DNA from: Saturnia japonica
Lineage: Eukaryota; Arthropoda; Insecta; Lepidoptera; Saturniidae
Reading direction: 5' to 3'
Assembly: GCA_033032175.1 (NCBI GenBank)
Contig: CM065310.1
Span: forward strand, 744,001 to 808,000
DNA: 64,000 nt
Shown here: positions 12,507 to 24,269 of the stretch, in pieces
How positions within the stretch are numbered: the stretch's first letter is position 1
Layout: each line of letters opens with the position of its first letter
Notes under the pieces: model-generated
What the model was told of the DNA's origin: nothing
The model's input: only the letters and a program-made list of their open reading frames with translations
The model's database searches: none
Program-made: the position numbers and the translations under genes

Positions 12507-12974
12507 TGTTACAACCTGTTACAACCCGATTAAAAAGATAGAAAAATCCTGTTCCCGAAATATCTCGAAGCAACTACAAATTTCTCAGGACTTCAAAATA
12601 ATGTTCGTGTCGTAAACAACTGCGGCGCATGTTTGTGTAAACTTCGCAGTTTACACACACATGTATAGGGCTTATCGCCTCGATTACGTCATCGAGTAGG
12701 CATTTAAAGGAAACATCAAGAGGGGTCGCGATGCTTCACGATGTTTCTACGGTCGTTTAGTGTAGGTATACATATATAAGCAACTCATGAGCGGCGCCGA
12801 GCAGTTCAGATCCATTTTGAATTACAAAGCGATAACAACGAGCGATAAAAGGAAGCGAAACCACAGTGTAATAAATAACAGTGTTGTGAGTTCGTGTAAT
12901 TTGTAACTGTGTGGAATTGAAATAAATCTTCTTCACGTCAATCACTGGCATTTTTAATACCCACGGGTGTAACA
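12507..12974 (+). mobile_element. Complete solo LTR of a Ty3/gypsy-like retrotransposon
   Basis: The 468-bp unit begins TGTTACAACC and ends GGTGTAACA, sharing a 7-bp terminal inverted repeat (TGTTACA/TGTAACA), and is flanked on both sides by the 4-bp direct repeat ATAT (12503-12506 and 12975-12978). Inside are a TATA box (TATATAAG, 12773-12780) and an AATAAA signal (12921-12926) in the order expected for U3-R-U5. Internal coding sequence is absent, so this is the product of LTR-LTR recombination. A 4-bp target duplication fits Ty3/gypsy elements, and ATAT targets are typical of some insect errantivirus relatives; the exact family is inferred. Confidence 0.85.
12773..12780 (+). promoter_or_regulatory. 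TATA box of the solo LTR
   Basis: TATATAAG lies about 200 bp before the LTR end, upstream of GAGCAGTTCAGATC, a plausible initiator. It may still drive transcription toward gene 1, which starts 1.6 kb downstream. Confidence 0.55.
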
Positions 12975-13265
12975 ATATTTAAAATATATTCCTTGTTATA
13001 TGTATATTACCTAAACGCAATTTATAGACGACACAAATGTTCATACGTGTAAAAATGCATCCTAAATGTAACTTCAAACTACAAACTACAATCGTACCAA
13101 ATTTAATTACAGTCGGTCCAGTAATTTTTGTGTGATTGACGTACAAACATACAGACACAGAAATTTAACAAAACTATGGAAAATGTGTTCTGACCATGAT
13201 TCTAATACGCGGACGTGGGGGTACGTATTTTTTTCAAATTTCTTTAATATACAGTTTTAGATTCT

Positions 13266-13475
13266 TTACTCTTTTGTAAAAGAAGCCGAATGTAAATGTT
13301 TTTTTTTTGTCGGTACTACGTTTAGCGTTATGGTCAGAATCTCACCTAATCTTAAGTGACGATGTAGCTCAAAATGGTAGCACGCTAAGCCTAGTTGAAG
13401 ATTGGTTCTCAAGTGGAGTGCTTGGCGACAGATTCTCAACTTGAGGGTGGTAGCTAGCCAGGCGAGCATTACAAA
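13266..13475 (+). repeat. Dispersed repeat family 3, copy
   Basis: Carries GTAGCACGCTAAGCCTAG, TTGGTTCTCAAGTGGAGTG and GGTGGTAGCTAGCCAGGCGA, matching the complement of the family 3 copies at 3430 and 24690. Confidence 0.55.
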
Positions 13476-13619
13476 AGGCCCTTAGAAATGGTTCGTATGT
13501 ACCATCGTATGTATGTACGTATGGATGTATGGTTGGTATGGTATTGCATGGGCAATACCTTCTTAATAATTTTAATATATATTCATTAAAAAATTCACAA
13601 TATAAATTTTGTTAAAAAT

Positions 13620-14060
13620 CACGGTTTTAATACTAGAAATAGACACAAATTAGTCGTACTCTATTTTAGACTTCGTAAGACTAATAAAAGAATTTTAGGT
13701 AACAGTGTTAGGTTATATAATAAATCCCGCAGCACATTTCTGATTTACCAGGCAGAGGGTTTAAGGACCATGTCAAGCCGGTTGTATTCTCAAAAGGCTA
13801 TATTATAGCGTGGACCATAACAAGAATGATAGTGATGTCTAGAAGTGACTCTCTCTCTCTCTCTCTCTCTGTGCATCCAATATATAATATGGTTATTATT
13901 TTTGTATTATATTAATTTAACTGAAAAAAAAGGTAAGCCCGATCGAGTTTCTTGCCGATTCTTCTCAATGACAGGGATATTTTCTGAACCGGTAGTAGTG
14001 TTTTGACAATCATAAATGCCTTCTTAGAGTCTAAATTAAATAAAGAATTTTTTTTTAATT
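13620..14060 (+). repeat. Repeat family 2 (LINE-like 3' end), copy
   Basis: Contains GTTTCTTGCCGATTCTTCTC, GATATTTTCTGAACCGGTAG and TGCCTTCTTAGAGTCTAAAT, and before them ATTTCTGATTTACCAGGC and GACCATGTCAAG. The same ordered phrases occur at 24270-24645 and, reversed, at 28078-28560 and 29690-29960. It resembles the non-coding 3' end of a common lepidopteran LINE. A (CT)n tract lies at about 13851-13870. Confidence 0.6.
13851..13870 (+). repeat. (CT)n microsatellite
   Basis: About ten uninterrupted CT units inside a family 2 repeat. Confidence 0.9.
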
Positions 14061-14359
14061 CTGCTTTCACTATGATTTCATTATGATGTAAATAAAATGT
14101 TTTATAAAAATACGAGTTGAGTTTTCCACTGAGGTTATGACTGTAGCAAGTTAGCAAGCCAGGTTAGCATTAATGCTGGATTACAACATCGACACACTTT
14201 TTTTGTTTGTCACTTGAGAATACCGCGTGCACGTGAAGTTTGCTTATTTAAGCAAATCGTTTCATACCATGTTTTATGTTTTATATACTCTAACAATAAA
14301 TAACGATTAAAACAAATATAAAACTAAAACACTTGCTTCATTCTTATTCAAGGTACGAC

Positions 14360-14440
14360 ATGGAGAACAGTTGTTCTTATCAACAGATAAGTTGTAGTGA
14401 AGAATGTGATGATTTCTCTTGGAAAACATTTTCTAGACAG
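14360..14440 (+). CDS. Gene 1 exon 1
   Basis: 81 nt from ATG, ending KTFSRQ and the donor GTATGT. Too short for an ORF scan, but the ending W-K-x-F-x-R-Q is shared by exon 1 of genes 2 and 3. Confidence 0.82.
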
Positions 14441-17400
14441 GTATGTACCTACCTACTAAGTTTATTTCATTAAATGTTAATTTTAAAAGAAAAAATTAAA
14501 TGTTGTAATCTTAATTCTCAATTTATAAGATGGATGGAGTCGGGTTGAGCAAAATTAAAAAAAAATTAAAACAGAGAAGGTATATTTCAATAATGTAATA
14601 ATGCAAAAAATATCAATTAACTAGTTATTTCATCACTTTCAAATCTTTGTATTTCTGAAAAAAAAAAAAAACATTTTTTTACCTGGATTTCGTATGGGAC
14701 ATGTAAGTGAGTCGAATCAGTTTTAGCAAGAACATTAACTGTAAGATTATTTTATTAAAGAGAAACTCCAAGCATAGCCCTCTCTATTTCCAATTGAATG
14801 ACGTTGAGCTTATGAGGAATATGAGGCACATAGTTAGCGACCACGTCCCAGCATCATAAGTAATCATTCGCAACACACACTGGTCAAAGACTTTCGTTTT
14901 AAGACACTGCAGTATCTTGGACAAGAAGATGTTTGATTTCTGGGGGAGGAGATCCACAGAAGAACCAAAGTTACCCATATAGCCTTAAGAATAGCTAGAC
15001 TAAAGTGATATTAGGTGGGGCACGCAGCTCGAAGAATGGATGGCTGATTAAGCCAAAAATTTCTTGAGTGACAGCCGCGTTCTAGAAGATGCAGCGTGAA
15101 TAGATCCGCTACAAGGTGGGACGATGAACTGGTAAAGGTTGCGTAAAGCCGCTGAATACGGTCAATACAGGATCGTTTGTTGTAGCGATCTTTAGGGGAG
15201 GCCTATATCTAGCAGTAGATGTCTCTCGGTTGAAATGATAAATCTTTTCATGAGCATCATGGATTTGTTTATTGTTAATATACGGATGACTAAAGATCTA
15301 CACTATTTCTTTTTTCATTTTGTTGATGATGTTTTCCAGTTTCGAGTATGCAGCGTTATATGGGTTTGTTTCTTTATGTACGGAATGTGTCTTGGCGGTC
15401 CCACAGTTATTATACCCCAAATAAGAAAAGAAGCTAACTCAACTGGCGTGATTAGCGACGAAATGGCATCATGGTTATGTAAGTTCCATCAGCTCTAAGA
15501 CACATATTTCTCTCTAGGTTGTTTTTCTTTCAACGTCCTTAATTATACACCTGTATCAATAATAGAATCATTTTTTGTCTACTATTTTCATGTATTGTCT
15601 TTTTCTACAAAGTTTATTTAAAGTGCATGTGGTTTTCTTTTCGTTTGTTGAGTGTATATCCAGTAATCAATACTTTGATTATACAATATTAATTTATTTT
15701 AATAAATTACATATCCTTTCTTGCAAATGTTATATATAAATAATTTCTATATTTAACATCCTTATTGACTTATTGCCTTATTTGTCAAAGTCTCTTTGGT
15801 CTAAGTCATATTTAGTAGGCTAACGTTTTAATACTTTGTGTTAAATGCGATGTAATCCATAAAAACGTAGGTAGTCTAAAACTCTAGTTCTACAAAAGGA
15901 TAGATGCAGAAAAACAATCGTTGATAGTTTCTCAACTTGAGGGTCGACTAGTTAGACAATTATTAGAAGATACCATAAAATTTAAAACATATTATGAATA
16001 ATAATTTAATTTTCCTCACTAAGTTTTAACATGTCCTTCAAAGACACGAGCGCATGATATGAAAACGTGTTTATAATTAAACTACTCATTATATGCATAA
16101 GAGATAATAAATAAAAAAACTATTACAGTCAGGATTATTTCAAGAAGAAATACTATTGAAATTATTAAATAAAAATATTTTAACACAAGTATATACGATT
16201 CTTATCTATATGTATATTAATACGTGAAGCAAAAACTTTCGGTAACTTTTCGGTACGGAAGACTGTGAGATTTGGTGTGGTTAAAATTTATATGAAGAAA
16301 AAGTGCAGAAAGCTAAAATTTATCTATAACTGTTTATATATTTAAATAAAATATATTAATACTGCGAATCCTAAACAGCCAGTGTCATTGAACTTAGACC
16401 TCCCAAAATATTGACATTGTCACTCAACGAAAATTGACAGCAAGTGATGTAGATAATACTCATTGTTTATGAATACTGCAAATGTCAAACAGAAAATAGT
16501 CTACGATGAAATAGTGGCTGGTCGAATTTCTACCTGAGGGCGATCGCTAGTACTATTAAATAGTTATTTATCATGTTATTATGTTAGTTATAATAACATA
16601 AAAATAACGGGAAATTGAATGAATATGCACATACTAATCTCAAGCATCACTAAAGCAGAACAGACATATGTCAATCCTTTTTCTAGCATTAATATTTTCC
16701 TGTTAATATAAAATATTAAAATTGAAAATATATAATTAATTAATCACTATTATTAAATAATTAAGAATGCTTATCATATAAATACGTAAATCTTGAAATA
16801 GAATTATATTATGTATTTGTGCACTAGATACATAATATATTGCTAAAAACAAACGAACGGGATTTATTTTTATACACCTATATTAATAAATTTGTAGTTC
16901 TGTCTGTACATTTAATATTTAAAAAAAAACCAGATTGGCATACTATATGAACGATACTGATCACGGATAAACCAATTTTTTTTTTTTGTTTGTATATTGA
17001 CCGATTTTGATGAAATTTTGTATACGGAAAGTACAAGGCATTCCATGAATAGCGAGCTATGAGAATTTTCAATAACACTTTTACAAATTTTGAAAAAATA
17101 ATCCCGAAAATTAAAATTTGATTAATTCTTAACTGATTTCGATGAAATTTTGTAGACGGGAAGCAAACATCATACCATAATGGAGAGGCTATAAAAATCA
17201 TTAATAATACATTAGAAATCGTAGAATATAATAATAATTTTCAACCAATTTTGATTAACATTGTACACAGGAAATACATGCCATTCCTCAATTTATACGG
17301 TATATGAATTGTCAACAATATGAGTAAAAACTAAATTATGGGATGTGAATAACCACTGCGTAGTAACAAACGCGTGCGGAGCCGCGGGCATACCGCTAGT

Positions 17401-19867
17401 CTGAAGTAAAATATACGTGGATAGAAAAGAATGTAGATTATCTTGCAATTATTTTATTTATTTAGAAAAAATATATAACCTATGATATGTTCGTACTTAA
17501 TAAAAATCATCCATCAAAGCTACAAATCTAGAAGCAAAATACAAAGAAATACAATGTAACCATGCTATAAATGCAATCGTTAATTAATAAGCCTTCGAAA
17601 AATATATCACACGTACTAAAATACAGAAGCGTTATCTAAATAAAGGCATTTAAAAAAAACGTTGAATACTTATGTATTGGGCGCAATATCGCAATTTATG
17701 TTGTTTCATGAATACATTAGTCATCTATTTTACACGCTTTTATTAGCTTCATATGTATACGTAACAGAAACTTTGAACATGATTTTGACCCCCTTCAAAA
17801 CGTCCCATTAACTCTAAATTTGGCATACTTATCAAGGACCGATGACAATTCAGTATTTCAAACAGTTAGACCCGTTGTCCTTACTAGGATAATCAGGATT
17901 AGCGATTTTTTGTTTTCCTAAACTAGTAGTGTTTTTGCGCCAAGACCAAGAAGGGAAGCTACCAGGCGCGCCAGTCACCTACTTCTAGGATAAGTGTCCG
18001 ACCTTGAATAAGATGAAAATTTAGGAGAGGGAACCTGAGAACCGGCTATCTCATCCAAGAGAGGCAGCAGGCGCCCAAATGGCTAATTTCTCGTATAAGT
18101 TACTGGGAACAAACATCAATGACTTCCCGATTTTATTGAAAACACGCTTTTATAGAAAATCCAATTAAAAAATTAAAAATAAATAATAGTTCAAAAAAAC
18201 TAAAAAACATGCTTTTGAAAATGAAACTAAAAAACAGAAAAGAATTTTTGATAAATTTAAATTAAGAATAGTGTAATATTTCTTAATAAATATAAATTAA
18301 GAATAGTGTAATAAACCGGGTGGTGCATGGTGTCAATAGTTATAAATATTTTATTATCAGATATGAGTAGAAAGATTATCATTTTGATAATATCTTAAAA
18401 AGCACCCTACGCATTTTTACAATATTTTTTTTTCTTATTTACACTATTTTTAATTCAAATTTATTACAATTTATTTATTATTTTTTAGTTGGATTTTCTA
18501 TATAAGCGTGTTTTTCAGTTTTTTTAAACTATTATTTGAAAAAAATAACAACAATTGGTGATTTAACATTGTTTATATTTTATTTTACAGCGGCCATTTA
18601 CGGCTACGGTGGTGTACCTTGGGTGATAATCCTACCCATATCAGCTAGAATATATGGGAGAAAATTGCCATTTATTTTCATTTGTATAAACGCAATGGCG
18701 GCGTTTACCCTCTTGTACACAAGCTCTTCAATCATCCAAATATTAATCAGCGAAATCTTCGAAAGTATCATCGGCGCGGCGTTGACTACCATTGCAGTAC
18801 TGGTTATAGCTGAATATACTTCCCCCAAATATAGGGGATTCTTCTTAACTCTTAAATCTGCAACATTATTTTGGGGTATATGGGCTGCTAATGCTATTGG
18901 TACGTTTTGTCACTGGAAGATGATAGCCTTATTTAAATTAATAATTTCCATTTATCCATTAATTGTAGTATGTTTTTGGCCAGAATCACCATATTGGTTG
19001 GCAAGTAAAGGCAAACTCAATAAATGTGCTAAAACCCATAGATACTTAAAAGGTAATAGCGCTTCATCAGAGAATGAATTGAAGGGAATAATAAATTCCT
19101 TAAATAATGAAGGTGAAGTAAGTGGTGGCGCTTTTTCAAGAAAAGAAATAATTGGTGGATTTAAAATAATTTTAAAGAAAGAATTTTACAAGCCCACATT
19201 ACTTTCCATGTTACTATTTGCATTATATGAGTTTTCTGGTAAAATGCCTTGTGCGTTTTATTCTCTTGATATTCTCTACAAATTAAGTAAAAACGAAACA
19301 ACAGCTTATAGAGGAATGTTAATATTAGATGGAATAACGGTTTTAAGTATGTACGCAGGCTGTGTCTTATCAAAAGTATTAAGTCGAAGAAAGTTACTTT
19401 TAGTCTCATCTTCTGTTGGTGTTTCATCATTACTTGTTTTATCTCTGTACGTTTATCTCATAAAGTTGACTGTAGTAACAGAAAATCAGTATTTATCAAT
19501 TTTTTTATTAATAATTTATTCAGTTGGTATTTCTTGTGGACCGATGATCATGTCGACGTCCCTTTATGGAGAACTACTACCATTATCCTATAGAACTACG
19601 TCTGTTTGTATTATTACCTTATGCGATAAGTTGATATTAGGTACAGTACTTAAACTAACACCAATCGCTGTAAAGAAATTTGGCTTAGAAGGAGCATTTT
19701 CTTTTTTTGGATTTACATGTGCCATATGCATTTATTTGAGTTACTTGTATTTACCTGAAACGAAGGATAAGACTTTGCATGAAATAGCTGCAGGTATGAA
19801 AGGGAATAATCCTATTTCGCTTAAAGATTCAAAGCTTAATTCACGTAATATAATTCATGATATATAA
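14360..19867 (+). CDS. Facilitated trehalose transporter Tret1-like, MFS sugar porter (gene 1 of 3)
   Basis: Joined exons 14360-14440, 15340-15478 and 18591-19867 give 498 residues, the usual length for insect Tret1-like porters. All junctions are GT-AG; phases are 0 then 1, as in the two downstream paralogues. The protein should be a 12-helix plasma-membrane carrier: residues 1-27 cytosolic, TM1 in exon 2 (PTVIIPQIRKEANS loop, SDEMASWL before TM2), GRK loop at 96-98, TM4-TM5 loop EYTSPKYRG at 148-156, PESPYW at 204-209, and PETKDKTLHE from 462. These motifs place it in the MFS sugar porters. However, TM4 has ISE where the family has an Arg, TM7 has YEFSGK in place of QQLSG, and the TM5 Gln is Ser. 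Sugar transport is therefore inferred, not assured. An ATG at 14360 is chosen because its 27-codon exon is homologous to the first exons of genes 2 and 3. Confidence 0.88.
14935..15235 (+). pseudogene. RTE/endonuclease-RT LINE 3'-end relic in gene 1 intron 1
   Basis: Decayed nucleotide match to 23640-23925: CAGAAGAACCAAAGTTACC, ATAGCTAGACTAAAGTG, GATCCGCTACAAGGTGG and GTTGCGTAAAGCCGCTGAAT. The second copy still suggests readings such as RIARLKW...RRTDGRW, typical of the C-terminus of lepidopteran endonuclease-reverse transcriptase LINEs. Several stops, so non-functional. Confidence 0.55.
15340..15478 (+). CDS. Gene 1 exon 2 (TM1)
   Basis: 139 nt between acceptor TTTTCCAG and donor GTAAGT. 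It encodes TM1 and the first outer loop and ends in the first base of a split Ser codon. Confidence 0.9.
16205..16550 (+). mobile_element. Helitron-like element, family 1, copy 2 (complete ends)
   Basis: A|TCTATATGTATATTAATACG at the left and GCGATCGCTAG|T at the right give a clean 346-bp element between host A and T, with no target duplication. This is the best-preserved copy of the family. It lies in gene 1 intron 2. Confidence 0.78.
16872..17399 (+). mobile_element. Helitron-like element (Lep1-type 3' end)
   Basis: The right end reads GTGCGGAGCCGCGGGCATACCGCTAG|T, the standard Lep1-like tail with CTAG|T. Inside, ACCGATTTTGATGAAATTTTG and a second similar phrase recur. The left boundary near TACACCTATATTAATAAAT is approximate. 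Confidence 0.65.
18137..18516. mobile_element. MITE-like inverted-repeat element just upstream of gene 1 exon 3
   Basis: Left end TGAAAACACGCTTTTATAGA then AAATCCAATTAAAAAA; right end is the complement of TGAAAAACACGCTTATATAG then AAAATCCAACTAAAAAA. These form imperfect terminal inverted repeats of about 37 bp around ~300 bp of AT-rich sequence without coding capacity. A sub-terminal AATAATAGTTCAAAAAAACT has an inverted partner at 18519-18537. It ends only 75 bp before the exon 3 splice acceptor boundary. Confidence 0.65.
18591..19867 (+). CDS. Gene 1 exon 3 (TM2-TM12 and C-terminus)
   Basis: Starts after TTTTACAG, completes the split Ser codon and stays open to TAA at 19865-19867. The open frame runs on upstream into the intron, but the splice acceptor and paralogue alignment fix the true start of the exon. 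Confidence 0.92.
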
Positions 19868-20930
19868 GTGATCCTGCGGGTACGTTATTATCAATTTCAT
19901 TTGTAACAAGTAAATAAATTGGCAGAAGCAGACTCTCCCTAAGATTTTTAGAGAGTTGCCACGAGGATATCCAGCTTTGTCATTAAAATTATGCAAAGTA
20001 TTTATACGACCGTAGTTTTATTTTTTACACTTTAAAAAGAGACAAATATGTATGAGGAAGACATTAATTATGTAACAAATAGTAATAAAATATATTATAA
20101 AGTGTATGTGTGTAGTGTATTATAAGTGTTTAAAGTGTGTAAAAATAAATTTCAAAATTATATACTAGTTCTTTATAACTATACTTAAATCTTAAAACAT
20201 TATATTACATCGTTTCTATATTAAATAATAAATAATTAAAAAAAAAAGTATAGATGTATTATTTGGCTTGTCTGTTTTAATATAACATTTATTAAGTCCT
20301 GTATGAAGAAGAAGAAACTCGATCGATATTTTTTTTAAATATCTGAAATACATTATAAACATTCGTCAATTTCAGTTTCAGCTTACTTGAACATTATCAG
20401 TAATTCTATCCAAAATTTTCATCTCATAAAGGGTAGGTTTCCAAAACAAAAATCATTAATACTATTTATTTGTAAATACGAGTCCATAAAAAATACCATC
20501 AAAAGATGCTTCCTTAATTTCAACCTTATAATTTTAGTTTGCAGCTTCGTTTTCAGACCGCTTTCACAATAATGAGATTTTAAGAAAGACAGCTAAAAAT
20601 TTTACATGACCATCAAAGCAAACTATATCATCGCTATTTATTATTTCATGCACACTATATACTAGAATGTATGTTACTTATCCAAGAACTTTCAACGAGC
20701 ATGTACCATGATCTGCCATATCTTTACTACTTCTCTGTTTTTGAATTCTGTCTGCTTCTAGACTGACCAATTTAAGCTGTGAGTTGTTTGCCAGTCAGTC
20801 TTAAGCATTTTATTTACCTGATATCCTCAACATCATTAAAAAAACACAAAAAAACCTTGATAAACCGTATCCATTGTTGAAATAATATTGAATTGAATAT
20901 ATTATACATAGCTATATTGCATAATATCTA
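19868..20930. other. Gene 1 3' flank
   Basis: AATAAA-type signals occur at about 19912 and 20144, either of which could end the gene 1 transcript. The rest is AT-rich with no gene; GAAGAAACTCGATCG at about 20311 is a scrap of repeat family 2. Confidence 0.45.
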
Positions 20931-21862
20931 TCTATACATATAATAAGGACGTAACTGATCGATGTCTGTACATAGAAATTATATGAGAAAAACTATTATT
21001 GGGGGCCTTTATCAACGTAGCAGAACCCAAAACAATGATTATTATAATTTTTGTCTGTTTGTCGGTTTGTCTGCTTGCCAACGTTTGTGCGCGCTAATCT
21101 CAGAAACGGCTTAACCGATTTGGAAACGATTTTCACTAATATATTGTGGTAAGGTTCACTTAACATTTAGTGTTTGTTTTACTTCAATAAGTACATAAAT
21201 AAAAAAGTTATATCAATAAAAAAATCACGTCGCACATTTGTTCGATAAAATGCAATAAAATAGCTCTTCAGATGAATTGACTGAAATTTTTGTTATATGT
21301 ATATTATGGTTTGTAAAACGATGATGATTTAAACTTTTCATAAAGTTAAAAGATGGAGAGTTTCAAAAATTTGAGAAAAACTATTATTGGTGGCCATTAT
21401 CAACGTAGCAGAACCCAAAACAATGATTATTAGAATTTTTGTCTGTTTGTCGGTTTGTCTGCTTGCCAACGTTTGTGCGCGCTAATCTCAGAAACGGCTT
21501 AACCGATTTGGAAACGATTTTCACTAATATATTGTGGTAAGGTTCACTTAACATTTAGTGTTTGTTTTACTTCAATAAGTACATAAATAAAAAAGTTATA
21601 TCAATAAAAAAATCACGTCGAACATTTGTTCGATAAAATGCAATAAAATAGCTCTTCAGATGAATTGACTGAAATTTTTGTTATATGTATATTATGGTTT
21701 GTAAAACGATGATGATTGAAACTTTTCATAAAGTAAAAAAATTGAGAGTTTCAAAATTTAAATTCCAATATAATTTGACCTCAAATCTATTTGATAAATC
21801 ATATTAAAAGGGGTTCAGCATAGACTGGAGTTGTCGGTTGAATATAGCCGCGCCGCTTCTAG
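20931..21862 (+). mobile_element. Helitron-like element with internal 388-bp tandem duplication
   Basis: Starts A|TCTATACATATAATAAGG like the Lep1-type copies. Units 20985-21372 and 21373-21760 are near-identical direct repeats (AACTATTATTGG, CAACGTTTGTGCGCGCTAAT, GGCTTAACCGATTTGG in each). CTAG at 21859-21862 after GCCGCGCCGCTT is a plausible right end, although the next base is G and not T. Confidence 0.55.
20985..21760 (+). repeat. 388-bp tandem duplication (two units)
   Basis: Unit 1 is 20985-21372 and unit 2 is 21373-21760, abutting exactly. Only a handful of substitutions separate them, so the duplication is recent relative to the surrounding repeats. Confidence 0.85.
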
Positions 21863-22200
21863 GGATGGCAATTCATTTCGAAAAGATCGATCTCTCAAAA
21901 ATCATCTTTTTTCGAGTCACTTTCGCATTTGTATTAACAATACAATCCCTAAAATAGAAAATGAAAAGGACATCACAACAATCGATCTTTTGTCATTTTT
22001 ACCTTACTAAAGTATCAGTTATTATAGAGAAACATAGAAAGATATAGAGAGAGAGAGAATTAGGAGAATACTGGTATATAGGGAAAGATAATTAATTTCA
22101 AAAATTTATTACTATAAACTGTTGTCGTTATTTTACTGTGTGGGTAATAATTTACCGTTAGTATTTTAATTGGTAAATGACAGCATAATGAAATGAATAA

Positions 22201-23199
22201 TCCATACCGACTAATATTATAAATGCGAAAGTAATTCTGTCTGTCCCGTCTGTGCCATTTTCACGCCTAGACCGCTGAAACAATTTTAATGAATTTTGGT
22301 TGAGAAAGGACTTTTGGAAATAAAATTGGAAGGGGTGAAATGGGAGGTAAAAGTCGTATGAAGAACCCAATTTTAGACTTAGACCCAAAACTAGACTTTG
22401 GAGAAACGACTGGCTACCTTATGTGGTAAAAATAAAACTTTAATGGGTGAAAAAGGGGATGAAGGTTTGTACGAAGAACCCATCAAACCAATTTTGATGA
22501 AATAGAGACATGTTGGACCTTGGAGACGGACATAGGGTACCTTATGGAGCAAAGATAAAACATGAAGGGGTCAAATAGGGGATGAAACTTTGTATGAAAA
22601 ACCCAATATTTCTCAATTTAGGCATATGAAAATTCATATATATGCTTTCAGGAAGAAATAAAAGGGTTTCGCGTTTTAGAAAAAATTATCCGCAAGGTGG
22701 TACAAATAAGGGATGATTTACAATACTATACATATAGAGTGATAAATCGATCTATGATTTTTTTTTTGGTTTGTCGTGTTCCGAGATCAATCGATAATAC
22801 AGTAATATAACGGCGTGGTAGAGATCGCGACCACCATACACATAGTGATAAACACAAGTATGATTTTCTTTTGGTATATCATGTTCCAAGATCAGTCGGT
22901 GTACTTCTATTACTAATATAATAAAGCGGAAGATTTTTTTTGTTTGTTTGTTTAAACACGCTAATCTCTGGAACTACACCAGTCGAATTAAAAAAAAAAA
23001 ATTAGGCTACAACTCTCAACAATCCTTAAATATTGATTTTTGTTATGTTGTTTTGACACATACTTTAGAAGATAATAAATAATTCAAATAATTTATACTT
23101 GCGACAAGAACACTAATTATGATTGACTACACAAGTGCGTTGGCGTTGTGGTGTTTATTGTATAAAATTAACACGGGTGAAATCGTAGCGCACAGCTAG
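22201..23199 (+). mobile_element. Helitron-like element, 999 bp, Lep1-type
   Basis: Left end A|TCCATACCGACTAATATTAT with AAATGCGAAAGTAATTCTG, right end GTAGCGCACAGCTAG|T: both are textbook for lepidopteran Lep1-like Helitrons. The interior has degenerate tandem units (TTATG-GGTAAAAATAAAAC, GTTTGTACGAAGAACCCA) about 80-100 bp apart. No Rep/helicase coding sequence, so non-autonomous. Confidence 0.75.
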
Positions 23200-23519
23200 T
23201 TTACAATATGTTACAAGGTTATAACAAAATGTGTTTACTTTAATCCAGTTGTGATAACATTATTTTTTGTAGAACCAATGATGACTCCAATAATTCATAT
23301 GTATAAAAAAAATATACATAACAATATTAAATTATTAATTCAATGTTTTTTTTAATACTACAATGATGGCAAACAAGCTTACGGTCACATGAATACAATA
23401 CAAGGTTATTTTGCGATGATCTTGTGTAGTACTGGTATTCTACTAGTCGGACTGTCCCAAGTAGAGATAAATCTCCAAAGAAATTTATCTGTACCCTACA
23501 TCTCTTTTTAGTGTTTGAC

Positions 23520-23600
23520 CACATGTGGCCTGATGTTGAGTGACGATGTGGCCTAAGATGGTAACACGCTAATCCTAGAAGTTAACAGACTGTCCAAAGA
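23520..23600 (+). repeat. Dispersed repeat family 3, partial copy
   Basis: TGACGATGTGGCCTAAGATG then GTAACACGCTAATCCTAG matches the family 3 core. Confidence 0.5.
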
Positions 23601-23925
23601 CTTTCGTCTTGAGAAGATGTTACGTAGTCGAGTTGGATTTGGCGATTGACCTCTCGAGAAGAAGATCCGCAGAAGAACCAAAGTTACTACCCATATAGCC
23701 TTAAAAATAGCTAGACTTAAGTGGTAATAGGCGGACCACGTAGCTAGTAGAACGGATGGCCGATGAAGCCGTACAGTTCTAGAGCAGCGTAGGCAGACCC
23801 GCTACAAGGTGGTCTGAAGACCTGGGGTAAAGGTTGAGGGATGCCGCTGAATGTGGACAGCATAGGTCCGGTCGTTATGGCAATCTTTATAGAGATCCAA
23901 CAGAGGATGTCTTTCGGATGTTTTA
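23600..23925 (+). pseudogene. RTE/endonuclease-RT LINE 3'-end relic
   Basis: Matches the relic in gene 1 intron 1 phrase by phrase (CGCAGAAGAACCAAAGTTAC, CATATAGCCTTAAAAATAGC, GACCCGCTACAAGGTGG, GGGATGCCGCTGAATGTGG). Readings ALKIARLKW and RTDGR recall the C-terminal region of lepidopteran RTE-type LINE polyproteins. Multiple stops and shifts. Confidence 0.6.
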
Positions 23926-24269
23926 ATAAAAATAATGGGAATGTTACCTTATTTATACCCCTTTGATAATTACAAATTTACAGTGTGGTTCGCACATTAA
24001 AAATTTGGCGGGAAGATTATAAGTTCTGCTGCATTCTCAGTACGTAAGATTCCAGTTAACAGATATTGTCACTGTTAATTTAGACTACTTCGCTTGTTCC
24101 TATAGTTTTAGTCTTACGGTATTTTGCTTTGGGGTTCAGCAGCTGAGGTAAATACCATATTCATATAACAAAAGCATGCAGTTCTAGCAATATACAATAT
24201 GCGAACTCACGAATCACTAAAGAACAAATTCCAGGAATTTAATATCTTAACTTTGCCCTCCCAATACAG

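Noticed and set aside
12757..12975. 72-codon minus-strand frame
   Set aside because: Lies entirely in the solo LTR and runs against its direction.
15235..15498. Independent 87-codon gene
   Set aside because: It is gene 1 exon 2 with intron sequence on both sides.
18536..18590. Upstream in-frame Met as the start of a 443-residue transporter
   Set aside because: These codons lie in intron 2. The acceptor TTTTACAG at 18590, phase match with exon 2 and alignment to genes 2 and 3 show that the exon begins at 18591.
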